Position numbers and translations under genes: made by a program | Origin: Streptomyces hygroscopicus subsp. hygroscopicus | GTDB taxonomy: Bacteria; Actinomycetota; Actinomycetes; Streptomycetales; Streptomycetaceae | Length of the DNA: 54,965 bases | NCBI RefSeq assembly: GCF_001553455.1 | Contig: NZ_BBOX01000098.1 | Location: 1-54,965, forward strand | Direction: 5' to 3' | In this document: positions 27,467 through 36,007 of the stretch, piece by piece | How positions within the stretch are numbered: position 1 is the first letter of the stretch | Layout: the number at the start of each line of letters is the position of its first letter | The notes under the pieces: generated by a model | The model's input: the letters and a program-made list of their open reading frames with translations, nothing else | Databases searched by the model: none | What the model was told of the DNA's origin: nothing

Positions 27467-28428
27467 CGGGAGACTCCTTGCAGTTCGTCGGCGATGGCCT
27501 GGGCGATGGGCAGGCCGGTTGCGTGCTCGATCCAGTCCCACTGCCCGCACGGATTCGCTTCCAGGTAAGTCCACACCCCGTCGGGGCTGACGACGAAGTC
27601 GAAGGCCGCGAACCGGAGGTCAAGGCGATCCATGTAGCGTCGTACGCCCTCGACGACGTTGGGTGGGGCTGTGCCGATCCGGTACGTGAGCGAGCGGTAA
27701 TCGCTGCGCCAGTCCGTATGTGCGGCGTCGCTGCCCGCGTGGACTTCGGCGGCGAACAGCCGGTCGCCGACGACCGTGAGCCGCACCTCGTACGCCTTGT
27801 CGACCCACGCTTGGAACAGGTGCGCGGTGGTGTCGATGCCGCGCAGGTCGGCGAGGTCGTCCTCGGTGACACGACGGGTGTACACGGCCTTGAACTGGTC
27901 GTCTTCGATGAACACAGGCGTGGCCACCGGCTTGCAGACGATCGGACCGGTTACGTCGCCGACGAACGCGCGGACGGCATCGCGGCTGTTGGTGATGAGC
28001 GTGGGCGGAACGGTCAAGCCGCAGGTTCGAGCGGTGGCGAGCTGAAGCGGCTTGTACTCGGCGCGGGACATGGCGGCGGGGTGGGAGACCCATCGGCAGT
28101 CGAGGGCGGTGATGATGCCGCCGAGTCCGGCGCGGGCCTGCGCGGCGGCGAACCGGTGCTCGGGTTTCGACATGGTCGCGGGCAGGCTGAACGGGTTCGG
28201 GGCGCGGTAGTAGACGGCGGAGACATCGGCGAGGCTGACGGCGCGGTGAGCGGTGGTGAGTCCGCCGGACCACCCTCGTCGAGCGTCGATACGCCCGGCG
28301 AGGGTGACCTCTTGCGGGAACTCGGCGGTGTCCATGCGGAACACCTCCGCTCCACCGTCCGTGAGTGCCTTAACGACGCGGTCGGTCGGCCAGTCGTCGC
28401 GCGCTGCGATCACGAGAACGGTGGGCAT
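27463..28428 (-). CDS. ATP-grasp RiPP maturase (graspetide ligase)
   Basis: 321 aa. It belongs to the MvdD/SAV_5884-type ATP-grasp peptide maturases. Evidence: the VYYRAPNPFSLP segment (the family's Y-R-x-P motif), VCKPVATP with an ATP-binding Lys, the acidic metal site region FAAFDFVVSPDGVWTYLEANP, and CGQWDWIE at the end. These enzymes phosphorylate Asp/Glu side chains of a precursor and let Thr, Ser or Lys attack, making ester or amide macrocycles. It starts 7 bp after the precursor stop and overlaps the methyltransferase start. Confidence 0.9.
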   Translation of the reverse strand: MPTVLVIAARDDWPTDRVVKALTDGGAEVFRMDTAEFPQEVTLAGRIDARRGWSGGLTTAHRAVSLADVSAVYYRAPNPFSLPATMSKPEHRFAAAQARAGLGGIITALDCRWVSHPAAMSRAEYKPLQLATARTCGLTVPPTLITNSRDAVRAFVGDVTGPIVCKPVATPVFIEDDQFKAVYTRRVTEDDLADLRGIDTTAHLFQAWVDKAYEVRLTVVGDRLFAAEVHAGSDAAHTDWRSDYRSLTYRIGTAPPNVVEGVRRYMDRLDLRFAAFDFVVSPDGVWTYLEANPCGQWDWIEHATGLPIAQAIADELQGVSR

Positions 28429-28435
28429 GAGGGCA

Positions 28436-28735
28436 TCAGTCCTTCGCGCCCTCGTCGAGCGGCGGGGGGTTCTTCACATTGCCGTCGGGAACCGTGGGGT
28501 TGTGGGTTTGCATGTAGGGGAGCGGGCCGTCGTACAAGCCCCGGGACATCTGTAACTCGTTGTCGTAGACGGCCGGCGGCTTCACGATCGCCTGCGTGGC
28601 GTCGGGAACGCGGGCGAAACGGAGAATCCATGGGCGCGTGTACGGTCCGCTCGGCGGTGCGCTGCTGTACGGGATGCGCCCACCCTCGGGCGCGAGCGGA
28701 AAGGCTTCTCTCACATCAGCGGTGGCTGTTGTCAT
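28436..28735 (-). CDS. Graspetide precursor peptide (putative ATP-grasp-modified RiPP)
   Basis: 99 aa. The leader contains RPWILRFARVPDATQAI (residues 34-50), the conserved recognition block of precursors paired with SAV_5884-type ligases. The C-terminal core (about 70-99) has Thr77 and Thr81 as possible ester donors, Lys88 as a possible amide donor, and Asp84, Asp94, Glu95 and Asp99 as acceptors. Asp84-Gly85 is a classic aspartimide-prone pair, as needed by the PIMT-like partner; Asp69-Gly70 is a second. Pro-rich spacers (NPPPL) separate donors and acceptors. The ATG at 28735 follows GGAAGGA. No protease or transporter gene is in the operon. Confidence 0.85.
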   Translation of the reverse strand: MTTATADVREAFPLAPEGGRIPYSSAPPSGPYTRPWILRFARVPDATQAIVKPPAVYDNELQMSRGLYDGPLPYMQTHNPTVPDGNVKNPPPLDEGAKD

Positions 28736-28908
28736 TCCGCATTCCTTCCTGTGACAGGTCGGCCGCGCCCCGATGGCGTGGCCTCGGTGGTCGTGCGGTG
28801 CGAATCGCCCCGTTCCCGGAGGCGGGCACGGGCAAGGCACGGGCGTTCGCCGTTGGCGCATGCGCCGACGCTGCGGCCGGGTAGCCTCGTTCAAGCCGTC
28901 GAGCAGCA

Positions 28909-29346
28909 TCACGGGGCCGCCTTCATTTCGGCCCAGCAGCGCTTACGGTTCGGCCGCCGTGCGGGGCCCAACAGGTCGTAGCCCCACCGGTCGGCAAGAA
29001 CGTCGACCAGGATCAGGCCCCGCCCGTCGGTGTCGTCGCCGCCGGGGGCGCGCAGCATCGGCACCCGGGACGGGTCCATGTCCACGATCGCCAGGTACAG
29101 CCGGTCATGCGCCGGGCGGTCCACGATCACGCGCAGGCTGTGCCCCCGGGCGTGGTTCACGGCGTTGGTGACGAGTTCGGACATCGCCAGCGCGGCGGTT
29201 TCCGCCGTCTCATCGCCGAGGCCCCACGCGGCGCACGCCGTGCGGACCAGGCCGCGCGCCACGGACGCCGTCTCTTTTGTGCGCGGGTGGGTCTCGCTGT
29301 AGCCCTGGCATCCCGTCGCGCGGGCTCTGCTTGCCGTCATCGTCAT
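28909..29346 (-). CDS. RsbW-like ATP-binding protein (HATPase_c)
   Basis: 145 aa. A GHKL ATPase domain of the anti-sigma/serine kinase type: N-box SELVTNAVNH (56-65) and G-box DTDGRGLILVD (106-115), ending with WGYDLL. Streptomyces has many such small proteins, often paired with XRE regulators, and few have known targets. It reads divergently from the XRE gene (205 bp) and lies 173 bp upstream of the precursor on the same strand, so it may belong to the RiPP locus control unit. The start has two close ATGs (29346 and 29340). Confidence 0.82.
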   Translation of the reverse strand: MTMTASRARATGCQGYSETHPRTKETASVARGLVRTACAAWGLGDETAETAALAMSELVTNAVNHARGHSLRVIVDRPAHDRLYLAIVDMDPSRVPMLRAPGGDDTDGRGLILVDVLADRWGYDLLGPARRPNRKRCWAEMKAAP

Positions 29347-29551
29347 GGATCACGCCTTGGTCAGGGGGCGGGGGAAAAACCGCGCCGGTCCTTCTTGGGG
29401 CTGGGGGTGAAGAAACCGGTGCGACTGTCAACCGGCCGCCCGATCTCGATCACCGAACGGCCGGTAATCACTCAACTCCAGCGCGTGCATCGGGGTAAGG
29501 GAGCAGAGTGGAGGCACGGTTGAACTGGTTGAACACAGCTCGGGGGTGGGA

Positions 29552-30898
29552 ATGGCACGACGACTGCGCACGCCGAACAGGGCTCTCGCGGGCCTGATGC
29601 AGACGGAGGGGATCGGAAACGCGCAGCTGGCGCGGCGCACAAACGCCGTCGGAAAGGAACTCGGGGTCACGCTGCATTACGACAAGTCGAGCGTGTCGCA
29701 GTGGCTCGCCGGCAGTACGCCGAAGCCGCAGGCACGGCCCGCGATCCTCGAAGCGCTCTCCCGACTCGCCGGGCGGCCGGTAACGTCCGCCGAAGTCGGC
29801 TGGGGGGACGGTCCGGCCGAAGAGCGCGATGTTGTTTCGGGAGTGATGGCGCTGAGCCGAGCGGATATGGACCCGTCCCGCCGCAGCGTGCTGACTGCGG
29901 CTATGTACGCGGCCACGCTGGTGGTCCCCACATACGACGAGCTGGCCGGAGAACCGGACCAGCGGGTGAAGGGCACCAGCGCGGGGCGCATTCTTCGTAT
30001 CGGTATGAGCGACGTTGAGACCGTGACCAGGATGACCGACAAGGTCGCCGAGATCCTGGATGAGCTCGGAGCTGGTCACGCTCGGCCGATGGCGGCGGCG
30101 TTCATCACCAACACCATCGGCACCTATCTGCACGCTGACGCCTCGGACAAGGTGCGTAAGGCCATGCTCGCGGCCGTCTCGGACTTCGTGTACCTCACGG
30201 GCTGGATGGCGATGTACGAGATGAAGCAAGGGCTCGGGCAGAAGTACTACCTGCGCGCGCTCGACCTCGCGGCGAGCGGCGAGGACCACATCACCTACTG
30301 CCGGACCCTGCGAGGCATGTCCTTGCAGGCGTCCCACCTCGGCTACGGACCGAAGGCCCTGGAACTCGCGGACGCGGCGGCGGAGGCCGCACCCGCATCC
30401 GGGCCGCGTCTGGTGGCGTTCCTGCGTGGGCAGCAGGCCGCCGCGGCGGCGATGACCGGCGACCGGAAAACCGCTGTGACGCGCTTGCGTGAGACGGAGG
30501 CCGCCCTGGCTCAGGCGGACAACCGGCGGGATGCCGTGGGTGGGTACGACGAAGCCGCCTTCCACTTCCACGAGGCGCACGTCAGGTGGTCACTCAAGGA
30601 CGGGCCGGGCAGCATCAAGGCCCTGCGCCGCTCCAACGCCGCCCGCAGCCTCCAAGAACGTCAGGGGCGAGTGCACTGCCTTGGGGTGATCGCTCAACGG
30701 CAGATGGCCATGCGGCACGTCGAGGCAGCCTGTGCCACCTGGAACGAGTTTCTCGACGAGCACCAGATGATCAGCTCTGCGCGGGGGGATGAGCACATGA
30801 GAAACCTGCGCACCGGCCTCAAGCCGTATGCGTCGCTGCCGGTTGTGCGCAGCGTCACCGAACGGGCGCGCGAAGTCGCCCATCTGAAGGCAGCTTGA
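29552..30898 (+). CDS. XRE-family regulator with TPR-like C-terminal domain
   Basis: 448 aa from the ATG at 29552 (a GTG at 29546 is also in frame). N-terminal HTH: MQTEGIGNAQLARRTNAVG, then YDKSSVSQWLAGSTPKPQAR. Residues about 120-440 are helical with TPR-like repeats (YYLRALDLAASGEDHITYC, GPKALELADAAAEAA, AVTRLRETEAALAQA). This is the layout of Streptomyces regulators that may sense a peptide or a protein partner. Codon use is a little richer in A/T than the flanks, as in the adjoining RiPP genes, so the block may have moved together. Confidence 0.8.
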   Translation: MARRLRTPNRALAGLMQTEGIGNAQLARRTNAVGKELGVTLHYDKSSVSQWLAGSTPKPQARPAILEALSRLAGRPVTSAEVGWGDGPAEERDVVSGVMALSRADMDPSRRSVLTAAMYAATLVVPTYDELAGEPDQRVKGTSAGRILRIGMSDVETVTRMTDKVAEILDELGAGHARPMAAAFITNTIGTYLHADASDKVRKAMLAAVSDFVYLTGWMAMYEMKQGLGQKYYLRALDLAASGEDHITYCRTLRGMSLQASHLGYGPKALELADAAAEAAPASGPRLVAFLRGQQAAAAAMTGDRKTAVTRLRETEAALAQADNRRDAVGGYDEAAFHFHEAHVRWSLKDGPGSIKALRRSNAARSLQERQGRVHCLGVIAQRQMAMRHVEAACATWNEFLDEHQMISSARGDEHMRNLRTGLKPYASLPVVRSVTERAREVAHLKAA

Positions 30899-30917
30899 AA
30901 TAAAGATCTGAGACGGT

Positions 30918-30955
30918 GAGGCCGTCCGGACCCGGGGGGTGGTCCGGACGGCCTC
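30918..30955 (+). terminator. Strong hairpin terminator of the XRE gene
   Basis: A perfect 15-bp stem, arms GAGGCCGTCCGGACC (30918-30932) and its complement (30941-30955), with the 8-nt loop CGGGGGGT, 20 bp after the stop. Confidence 0.85.
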
Positions 30956-30956
30956 G

Positions 30957-31201
30957 GCTCAGAAGCGGATCACGCCGTCGGTACGGGGGGCACACCGTCG
31001 GCGCGGGATGTCGATCACGCCCTGAGCGCTGGGTGTCGCCCACGTCCGCCGTGAGCGAAGCGAGGTCGATCGCGCCTCCGGAGAGGCGAGGTCGACGATC
31101 GCGCCTCCGGGGTGGCGAGGGCGATCACGCCGTGAGCGACGCGACGTCGGGCACGGCGTGAGCGACACGACGTTGGCCACACCGTGACCGACACACGTTG
31201 G
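30957..31201. repeat. About 26-bp degenerate array copied from the adh 3' end
   Basis: Read on the minus strand, each unit resembles the last codons of the dehydrogenase gene (GTGATCGACATCGCGTCG, then CTCACGG). About nine units follow the stop codon, with decay increasing toward 30957. The array fills the gap to the XRE terminator. Confidence 0.8.
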
Positions 31202-32251
31202 TCAGCCCGTGAGCGACGCGATGTCGATCACGAAGCGGTACCGCACATCGCTGCTCACGACCCGGTCGTAGGCTTCGTTGATCTGGTCGCCGTTGATCAG
31301 CTCGATCTCCGCGCCCAGACCGTGCTCGGCGCAGAAGTCCAGCATCTCCTGGGTCTCCCGGATGCCGCCGATCTTCGACCCGGCCATCGACTTGCGGCCC
31401 ATGATCAGCGAGAACTGGCTGAAGGCGCTGGGGTTCTCCGGCGCGCCCACGTGCACCAGCGTGCCGTCCCGCTTCAGCAGCGACAGGTAGCCGTCCAGCG
31501 GGAGGTTCGCCGAGGTCGTGTTGACGATCAGGTCGAACGTGCCGGCCAGCTCGGTGAAGGTGGACTCGTCGCTGGTGGCGTAGAAGTGGTCGGCGCCCAG
31601 TCGCAGCCCGTCGTCCTTCTTGCGGAGCGTCTGGCTCAGCACGGTCACCTCGGCGCCCATCGCGTGGGCGATCTTCACGCCCATGTGGCCGAGGCCGCCG
31701 AGGCCGATGATGGCGACCTTCTTGCCGGGGCCGGCGTTCCAGTGGGCCAGCGGGGAGTAGAGGGTGATCCCGGCGCACAGCAGCGGGGCCGCGACGTCCA
31801 GCGATATCCCCTCGGGGATGCGCAGCGCGTAGTTCTCGTCGACCACGATGTGGGTGCTGTAGCCGCCGTAGGTGGGGGCGCCGTCGTACTCCTTGCCGTT
31901 GTACGTCGGCACCTCGCCCTTGAGGCAGTACTGCTCCTCACCGGCGAGGCAGTTCTCGCACTCGCGGCAGGAGTCGACGAAGCAGCCCACGCCGACCCGG
32001 TCGCCCACGGCGTACTTGGTCACACCGGAGCCGACCTCGGCCACCACACCGGCGATCTCGTGGCCGGGCACCATCGGGAAGAGGGCAGTGCCCCACTCCT
32101 CGCGGACCTGGTGGATGTCGGAGTGACAGATGCCGGCGTAGGCGATCTCGATGAGGATGTCGTGCTCGCGCAGTGCGCGGCGCTCGATCGTGGTCTTCTC
32201 CAGCGGGGCCTTCGGAGCGGGGGCTGCGTAGGCGGTGACGCTGGTGGTCAT
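31202..32251 (-). CDS. Zinc-dependent alcohol dehydrogenase, cinnamyl-alcohol type
   Basis: 349 aa, medium-chain dehydrogenase. Catalytic zinc ligands: Cys in [11 protein letters not shown], His in PGHEIAG. The structural zinc has four Cys in [15 protein letters not shown]. The Rossmann motif is [13 protein letters not shown], and the family is NADP-dependent aldehyde reductases such as YahK/AdhC. The ATG at 32251 was chosen because the conserved region starts with [17 protein letters not shown] lies 9 nt upstream. The regulator gene ends one base before it, so the pair is co-transcribed. Physiological aldehyde unknown. Confidence 0.9.
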   Translation of the reverse strand: MTTSVTAYAAPAPKAPLEKTTIERRALREHDILIEIAYAGICHSDIHQVREEWGTALFPMVPGHEIAGVVAEVGSGVTKYAVGDRVGVGCFVDSCRECENCLAGEEQYCLKGEVPTYNGKEYDGAPTYGGYSTHIVVDENYALRIPEGISLDVAAPLLCAGITLYSPLAHWNAGPGKKVAIIGLGGLGHMGVKIAHAMGAEVTVLSQTLRKKDDGLRLGADHFYATSDESTFTELAGTFDLIVNTTSANLPLDGYLSLLKRDGTLVHVGAPENPSAFSQFSLIMGRKSMAGSKIGGIRETQEMLDFCAEHGLGAEIELINGDQINEAYDRVVSSDVRYRFVIDIASLTG

Positions 32252-32252
32252 A

Positions 32253-33245
32253 TCAGGTATCTCCATGAGAGGAACGAGAGGAACGAGAGGAATGTGAAGT
32301 ACGGGGGGACGGGTGGGAGGAGGGGGAATCGTCACGGGACGCCGCCCCCGATGGACGCGCCGGTGAAGGGGACGCGGAGGGACCGGGACTCGCGGACGGA
32401 GCAGCGGTCCAGCTGGCCAGCAGCCGCAGCGCCTCCTCCGAGGGCGACCCCGGCTCGACCGTGTAGATGCACAGCGCCTGGTCCGGATCGCCGGGCACGG
32501 TCACGTTCTCGTAGGCCAGTGTCATGTCCCCCACCACGGGATGGTGGTAGAGCTTGACGCCGTGGGTCTTCTCCCGCACGTTGTGGTCCGCCCACCACTT
32601 GCGGAACTCCTGGCTCTTGATGGTCAGCTCGCCCACCAGCTCGGTCAGCCGGGGATCGTCGGGATGACGCCCGGCCTCCAGCCGGAGGGAGGCCACCATC
32701 TCCGCCGCGACCGTCTCCCACTCCGGCCACAGCTCACGGGCCGCCTCGTCGAGGAACATGAAACGGGCCATGTTCCGCTCGTGGTACGGGAGCGCCTCGA
32801 AGTCGATGATCAGCGCCCGGGCCAGCCGGTTGGCGGCCAGGACATCGCCCCTGCGCCCGAGCACGAAGGCCGGGGAGACCCCGTCGAGCGTCCGCAGCAG
32901 CGCGTGCACCCCGGGCCGCACCCGCTGGGGGCGGGGCGGCCGGCGGCGCACCGTACGGCGCGGGCGCGGCCGGGCCAGCTCGAAGAGGTACGCGCGTTCG
33001 GTGTCGTCCAGCTGCAGCGCACGGGCCACGGCGTCCAGTACCGCCTCCGACACATTGAGGTGGCGGCCCTGTTCCAGACGCGTGTAGTAGTCCGTGCTCA
33101 CCCCGGCCAGCTGCGCCAACTCCTCGCGGCGCAGCCCCGGCACCCGGCGCGGGCTGTCATTGCTCACGCTCACGCCCGCCTCCCCAGGGCTCAGCCGTGC
33201 CCTGCGGGTCCGCAGGAACTCACTGAGCTCGGTGTTGCGGTCCAT
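32253..33245 (-). CDS. XRE regulator with MmyB-like ligand-binding domain
   Basis: 330 aa. N-terminal HTH ([34 protein letters not shown]) followed by the MmyB-like PAS-type domain ([36 protein letters not shown]), which binds fatty-acid-like ligands in known examples. The last 45 residues are a Ser/Pro/Arg tail partly encoded by a short GAGGAACGA repeat (32266-32295). Such regulators usually sit divergent to an oxidoreductase; here regulator and dehydrogenase are tandem on one strand. Confidence 0.85.
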   Translation of the reverse strand: MDRNTELSEFLRTRRARLSPGEAGVSVSNDSPRRVPGLRREELAQLAGVSTDYYTRLEQGRHLNVSEAVLDAVARALQLDDTERAYLFELARPRPRRTVRRRPPRPQRVRPGVHALLRTLDGVSPAFVLGRRGDVLAANRLARALIIDFEALPYHERNMARFMFLDEAARELWPEWETVAAEMVASLRLEAGRHPDDPRLTELVGELTIKSQEFRKWWADHNVREKTHGVKLYHHPVVGDMTLAYENVTVPGDPDQALCIYTVEPGSPSEEALRLLASWTAAPSASPGPSASPSPARPSGAASRDDSPSSHPSPRTSHSSRSSRSSHGDT

Positions 33246-33482
33246 GGGTTCCAGTATTGGCAACGGAAGCGCCACCCGAGCGTGCCAAAGTAGGTCTGCT
33301 GGACCTAGGCCGGGCGGGGCCAGGCGGGCCGTCGCCGCTCGTATGCTTCGTGGCGCTCGCACGGGAGAGTAGCGGCGGGAAGCTGTGGACGCCGCTCGTG
33401 GGCGGGTCCGATAGACCGTGACAGCGCGCTCCGGGTCGCACTGCGGCTCCTGCGACCGCTCGGCACGCCAAGCCTCGGGCTG

Positions 33483-33643
33483 GTGCCGCGTCAGCCAGGG
33501 GTCGTCCCGCTCGCCGCCCTGGCACGCACGCTCGCCGCGTTGGCCGAAAGCCCGAGGAGGCCCACGGCGAGGGCTTCCGGCCGCCGTGCGATCGCACGCA
33601 CCAGGACGCCTCGCTACCGGGCAAAACCCGATGAACGCGGCAT
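33483..33643. mobile_element. MITE-like palindromic element, copy 1
   Basis: 161 bp, sharing long identical blocks with 53737-53924 (for example 33507-33565 and 33575-33625). Ends are inverted: GTGCCGCGTCAGCCAGGG at the left and a diverged complement at the right. Inside, GGCCGAAAGCCC pairs with GGGCTTCCGGCC, so the whole can fold as one long hairpin. No transposase. The right end abuts the TAA of the TetR gene. 33246-33482 to its left holds only the MmyB-type gene's upstream DNA. Confidence 0.75.
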
Positions 33644-34299
33644 TAGTCGCGGATTCCGTAGCGATCGAGGAACATGGCGATTCCCTCTTCGACGACCACG
33701 TCGAACGGCGGCATGTTCATGACGTCCGGCCCGATCGCCATGACCTGCGGCCAGATGATGAATTCCTGGACGAGTCCCAGGAATTGGTGTGCCGCCAGGC
33801 CCGGGGACGGGCAGTTGATCTTCCCTGTCTCGTGCAGACGCCGCAGGCAGTCGGTGAGTGCCTTGGTCAACGGCTCCTTGCCGACCCGGTAGAACTCCTC
33901 GGCGATCCACGGGCTCCGGCGGGACTCGGCGATCACCAGCCGCGTGAAGGCGACCTGATCCGTGTCCTCGATGAAGGTCAGAAGGATCTCGGAGAACTGG
34001 CGCAGGAATCCGGCCGGGTCGCCGCCGCTCCCCAGGCTCTGATCGAGGCGCGTCGACAGATCTCCGAGCGGCAGGCTGGACCAGTGGTGCTCCATCACGG
34101 CACGGAAGACCGCTTCCTTGCTCCCGAACTGGTTGTAGACCGTCTGCCGGGCGACCTCGGCCTGTGTGGCGACCCGTTCGAGGTTCACGCCGTCGTAGCC
34201 GTCCCGGAGGAAGAGTGCCTTCGCCGCCGCGAGGATCTTCAGTCGGTTGCGGGAGCGGCCCTTGCCTTGCCGGGCGGGCTGGGAGGGCGCGGGGTCCAC
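33643..34299 (-). CDS. TetR-family repressor
   Basis: 218 aa from the GTG at 34299. N-terminal HTH: KILAAAKALFLRDGYDGVNLERVATQAEVARQ... followed by the TVYNQFGSKEAVF recognition region. The C-terminal half is the helical ligand and dimer domain. Divergent from an MFS permease gene, with two palindromes sharing CCAGTCTA between them, so it most likely represses the permease-creatininase-ligase unit and itself. The true ligand is unknown. Confidence 0.88.
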   Translation of the reverse strand: MDPAPSQPARQGKGRSRNRLKILAAAKALFLRDGYDGVNLERVATQAEVARQTVYNQFGSKEAVFRAVMEHHWSSLPLGDLSTRLDQSLGSGGDPAGFLRQFSEILLTFIEDTDQVAFTRLVIAESRRSPWIAEEFYRVGKEPLTKALTDCLRRLHETGKINCPSPGLAAHQFLGLVQEFIIWPQVMAIGPDVMNMPPFDVVVEEGIAMFLDRYGIRD

Positions 34300-34319
34300 C
34301 GTCAAGCACCTCTTTCTGT

Positions 34320-34408
34320 ACTGGACGCACCAGTCTAGTGCGGCGACGTGTTGCTCCGGGACCTGTCGAAGCTCTTGCCAACAGCCCAACCTGGACTCTA
34401 CTGTCCAG
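34320..34408. promoter_or_regulatory. Twin TetR operator candidates
   Basis: Site 1, ACTGG-N5-CCAGT (34320-34334). Site 2, CTGGAC-N6-GTCCAG (34391-34408). Each is followed by the word CCAGTCTA or an extension of it. One lies by the tetR start and one ahead of the MFS gene, fitting a two-way repressor. Confidence 0.6.
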
Positions 34409-34456
34409 TCTAACTTCCCGGGAGGAGAATATGCGGTTCGGCCTAGAAGGAGAAGA

Positions 34457-35962
34457 ATGCGATCTTTCTCAGGGGTGCCCGACTCCTCCGTCGCGGCACG
34501 GCTCGACCGGCTGCCGATCACCAGGCTCCACAAGCGCTTCGCCGGCGTCATGGCGCTGGGCAACTTCTTCGAGATCTACGAGCTGTTCCTCGCCGGAGTG
34601 CTGGCGACCACACTGAAGACGACCTTCGCCCTGGGCGGCTTCGAGCTGTCGCTTGTTCTGGCCTCGGCGTTCGTCGGAGCCTTCGTCGGAGCCGTGGTGA
34701 TCGGGCGGCTCGCGGACCGTGTCGGACGGCGGACCGCCTACATGGTCACGCTGACCCTGTACTCCGCGGCCACGCTCGCCTGCGCCCTGGCCCCGGACCT
34801 GTGGACGCTCGTGATCTTCCGCTTCGTGGCCGGCATCGGCCTGGGTGGGGAGTTGCCGGTGACGGACTCGTTCCTGGGGGACATCCTCCCGCCGGCCCGG
34901 CGCGGCTACTACGTGGCATGGGCGTTCACGGGTGCCTACCTCGCCGTCCCCGCCGTGGGCTTCCTGGGCCTGGTGCTGGTGGACGGCGCTCCGCTCGGTG
35001 TCGCGGGATGGCGCTGGATGTTCGCCATCGGGTCGCTCGGAGCCCTGCTGACGTTCCTGGTGCGCAGAGGTCTGCCCGAGTCACCCCGCTGGCTGGAGTC
35101 GGTCGGACGCACGGCGGAGGCCGACGCCGTCACCAGCCGCTTCGAGAAGGCCGCCGAGGCCGAAGGATGGACATCTCCCGCGGTCTCCGACGAGTCCGAG
35201 CGGCGGGACGTCGCGGCAGAACCGGTGCCCGTCCGCGCCATCTTCCGCCGCCCCCTCGCCCGGCGCACGGTGATCATGGCGATCCTCTGGATCCTTGCGC
35301 CCGTCGGCTTCTACGGTTTCGGCAACCTCGCCACGCTCGTCCTCGCCGACAAGGGATTCGACCTCGGGACGTCGCTGACCTATCTGACCTTCTCGTTCAT
35401 CGGCTATCCGCTCGGCTCCTATCTGTCCATGCTCATCATGGAGAGGGCAGAGCGGAAGTGGATCCTGTCCGCGTCGCTGGTGGGTATGGCGGTGTTCGGG
35501 CTCGTATACGGGAACGCCCGCTCGGCGGCCGCGATCATCGCCTCGGGTTTCTGCTTCACCGTGGTGGCCAACGTCATGTCGAATTCCGGCCACATCTACC
35601 AGCTGGAACAGTTCCCCACGAGTGTGCGCACCACCGCCACCGGCTGGCTGTACTCACTGAGCCGGCTCTCGACAGCGGCGGCCCCCTTCTACCTGGTCCC
35701 CCTCCTGGACGCCTACGGAGCGGCGGTCGCCTTCACCGTCGTCGCCGCGGCGATGCTGCTGGCGGCCGTCTCGATCGTCTTCGGCGTGCGGACCACGGGG
35801 CTGGGGCTGGAATCCATCTCGGCTCCGGTCCGCGCCGCCGTCGCCGAGCCGGACGCCCCCGCAGGGGCCACATCCCCCGCCAGGCCCGCCACATCCCCCG
35901 CCAGGTCCGCCGCGTCCCCCGCCGGGTCCGCCGTCCCCGTCATTCCCGAAAACACGCACTGA
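34457..35962 (+). CDS. MFS permease, metabolite:H+ symporter type
   Basis: 501 aa, 12 hydrophobic segments. The N-terminus (LHKRFAGVMALGNFFEIYELFLAGVL), the loop GRLADRVGRRTAYM and RFVAGIGLGGELPVTDSFLGDILPPARRG are typical of the sugar/organic-acid symporter branch used for uptake. The C-terminal tail has an Ala-Ser-Pro-Arg repeat (ATSPARP, ATSPARS, AASPAGS). The ATG at 34457 follows AGAAGGAGAAG. First gene of a unit with the creatininase and acyl-CoA ligase genes, so it probably imports their substrate. Confidence 0.85.
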   Translation: MRSFSGVPDSSVAARLDRLPITRLHKRFAGVMALGNFFEIYELFLAGVLATTLKTTFALGGFELSLVLASAFVGAFVGAVVIGRLADRVGRRTAYMVTLTLYSAATLACALAPDLWTLVIFRFVAGIGLGGELPVTDSFLGDILPPARRGYYVAWAFTGAYLAVPAVGFLGLVLVDGAPLGVAGWRWMFAIGSLGALLTFLVRRGLPESPRWLESVGRTAEADAVTSRFEKAAEAEGWTSPAVSDESERRDVAAEPVPVRAIFRRPLARRTVIMAILWILAPVGFYGFGNLATLVLADKGFDLGTSLTYLTFSFIGYPLGSYLSMLIMERAERKWILSASLVGMAVFGLVYGNARSAAAIIASGFCFTVVANVMSNSGHIYQLEQFPTSVRTTATGWLYSLSRLSTAAAPFYLVPLLDAYGAAVAFTVVAAAMLLAAVSIVFGVRTTGLGLESISAPVRAAVAEPDAPAGATSPARPATSPARSAASPAGSAVPVIPENTH

Positions 35963-36007
35963 CCTCCGTCGGCCCGCCGGCCCACCACCAGGAAAGGAAC
36001 ACCCCAG

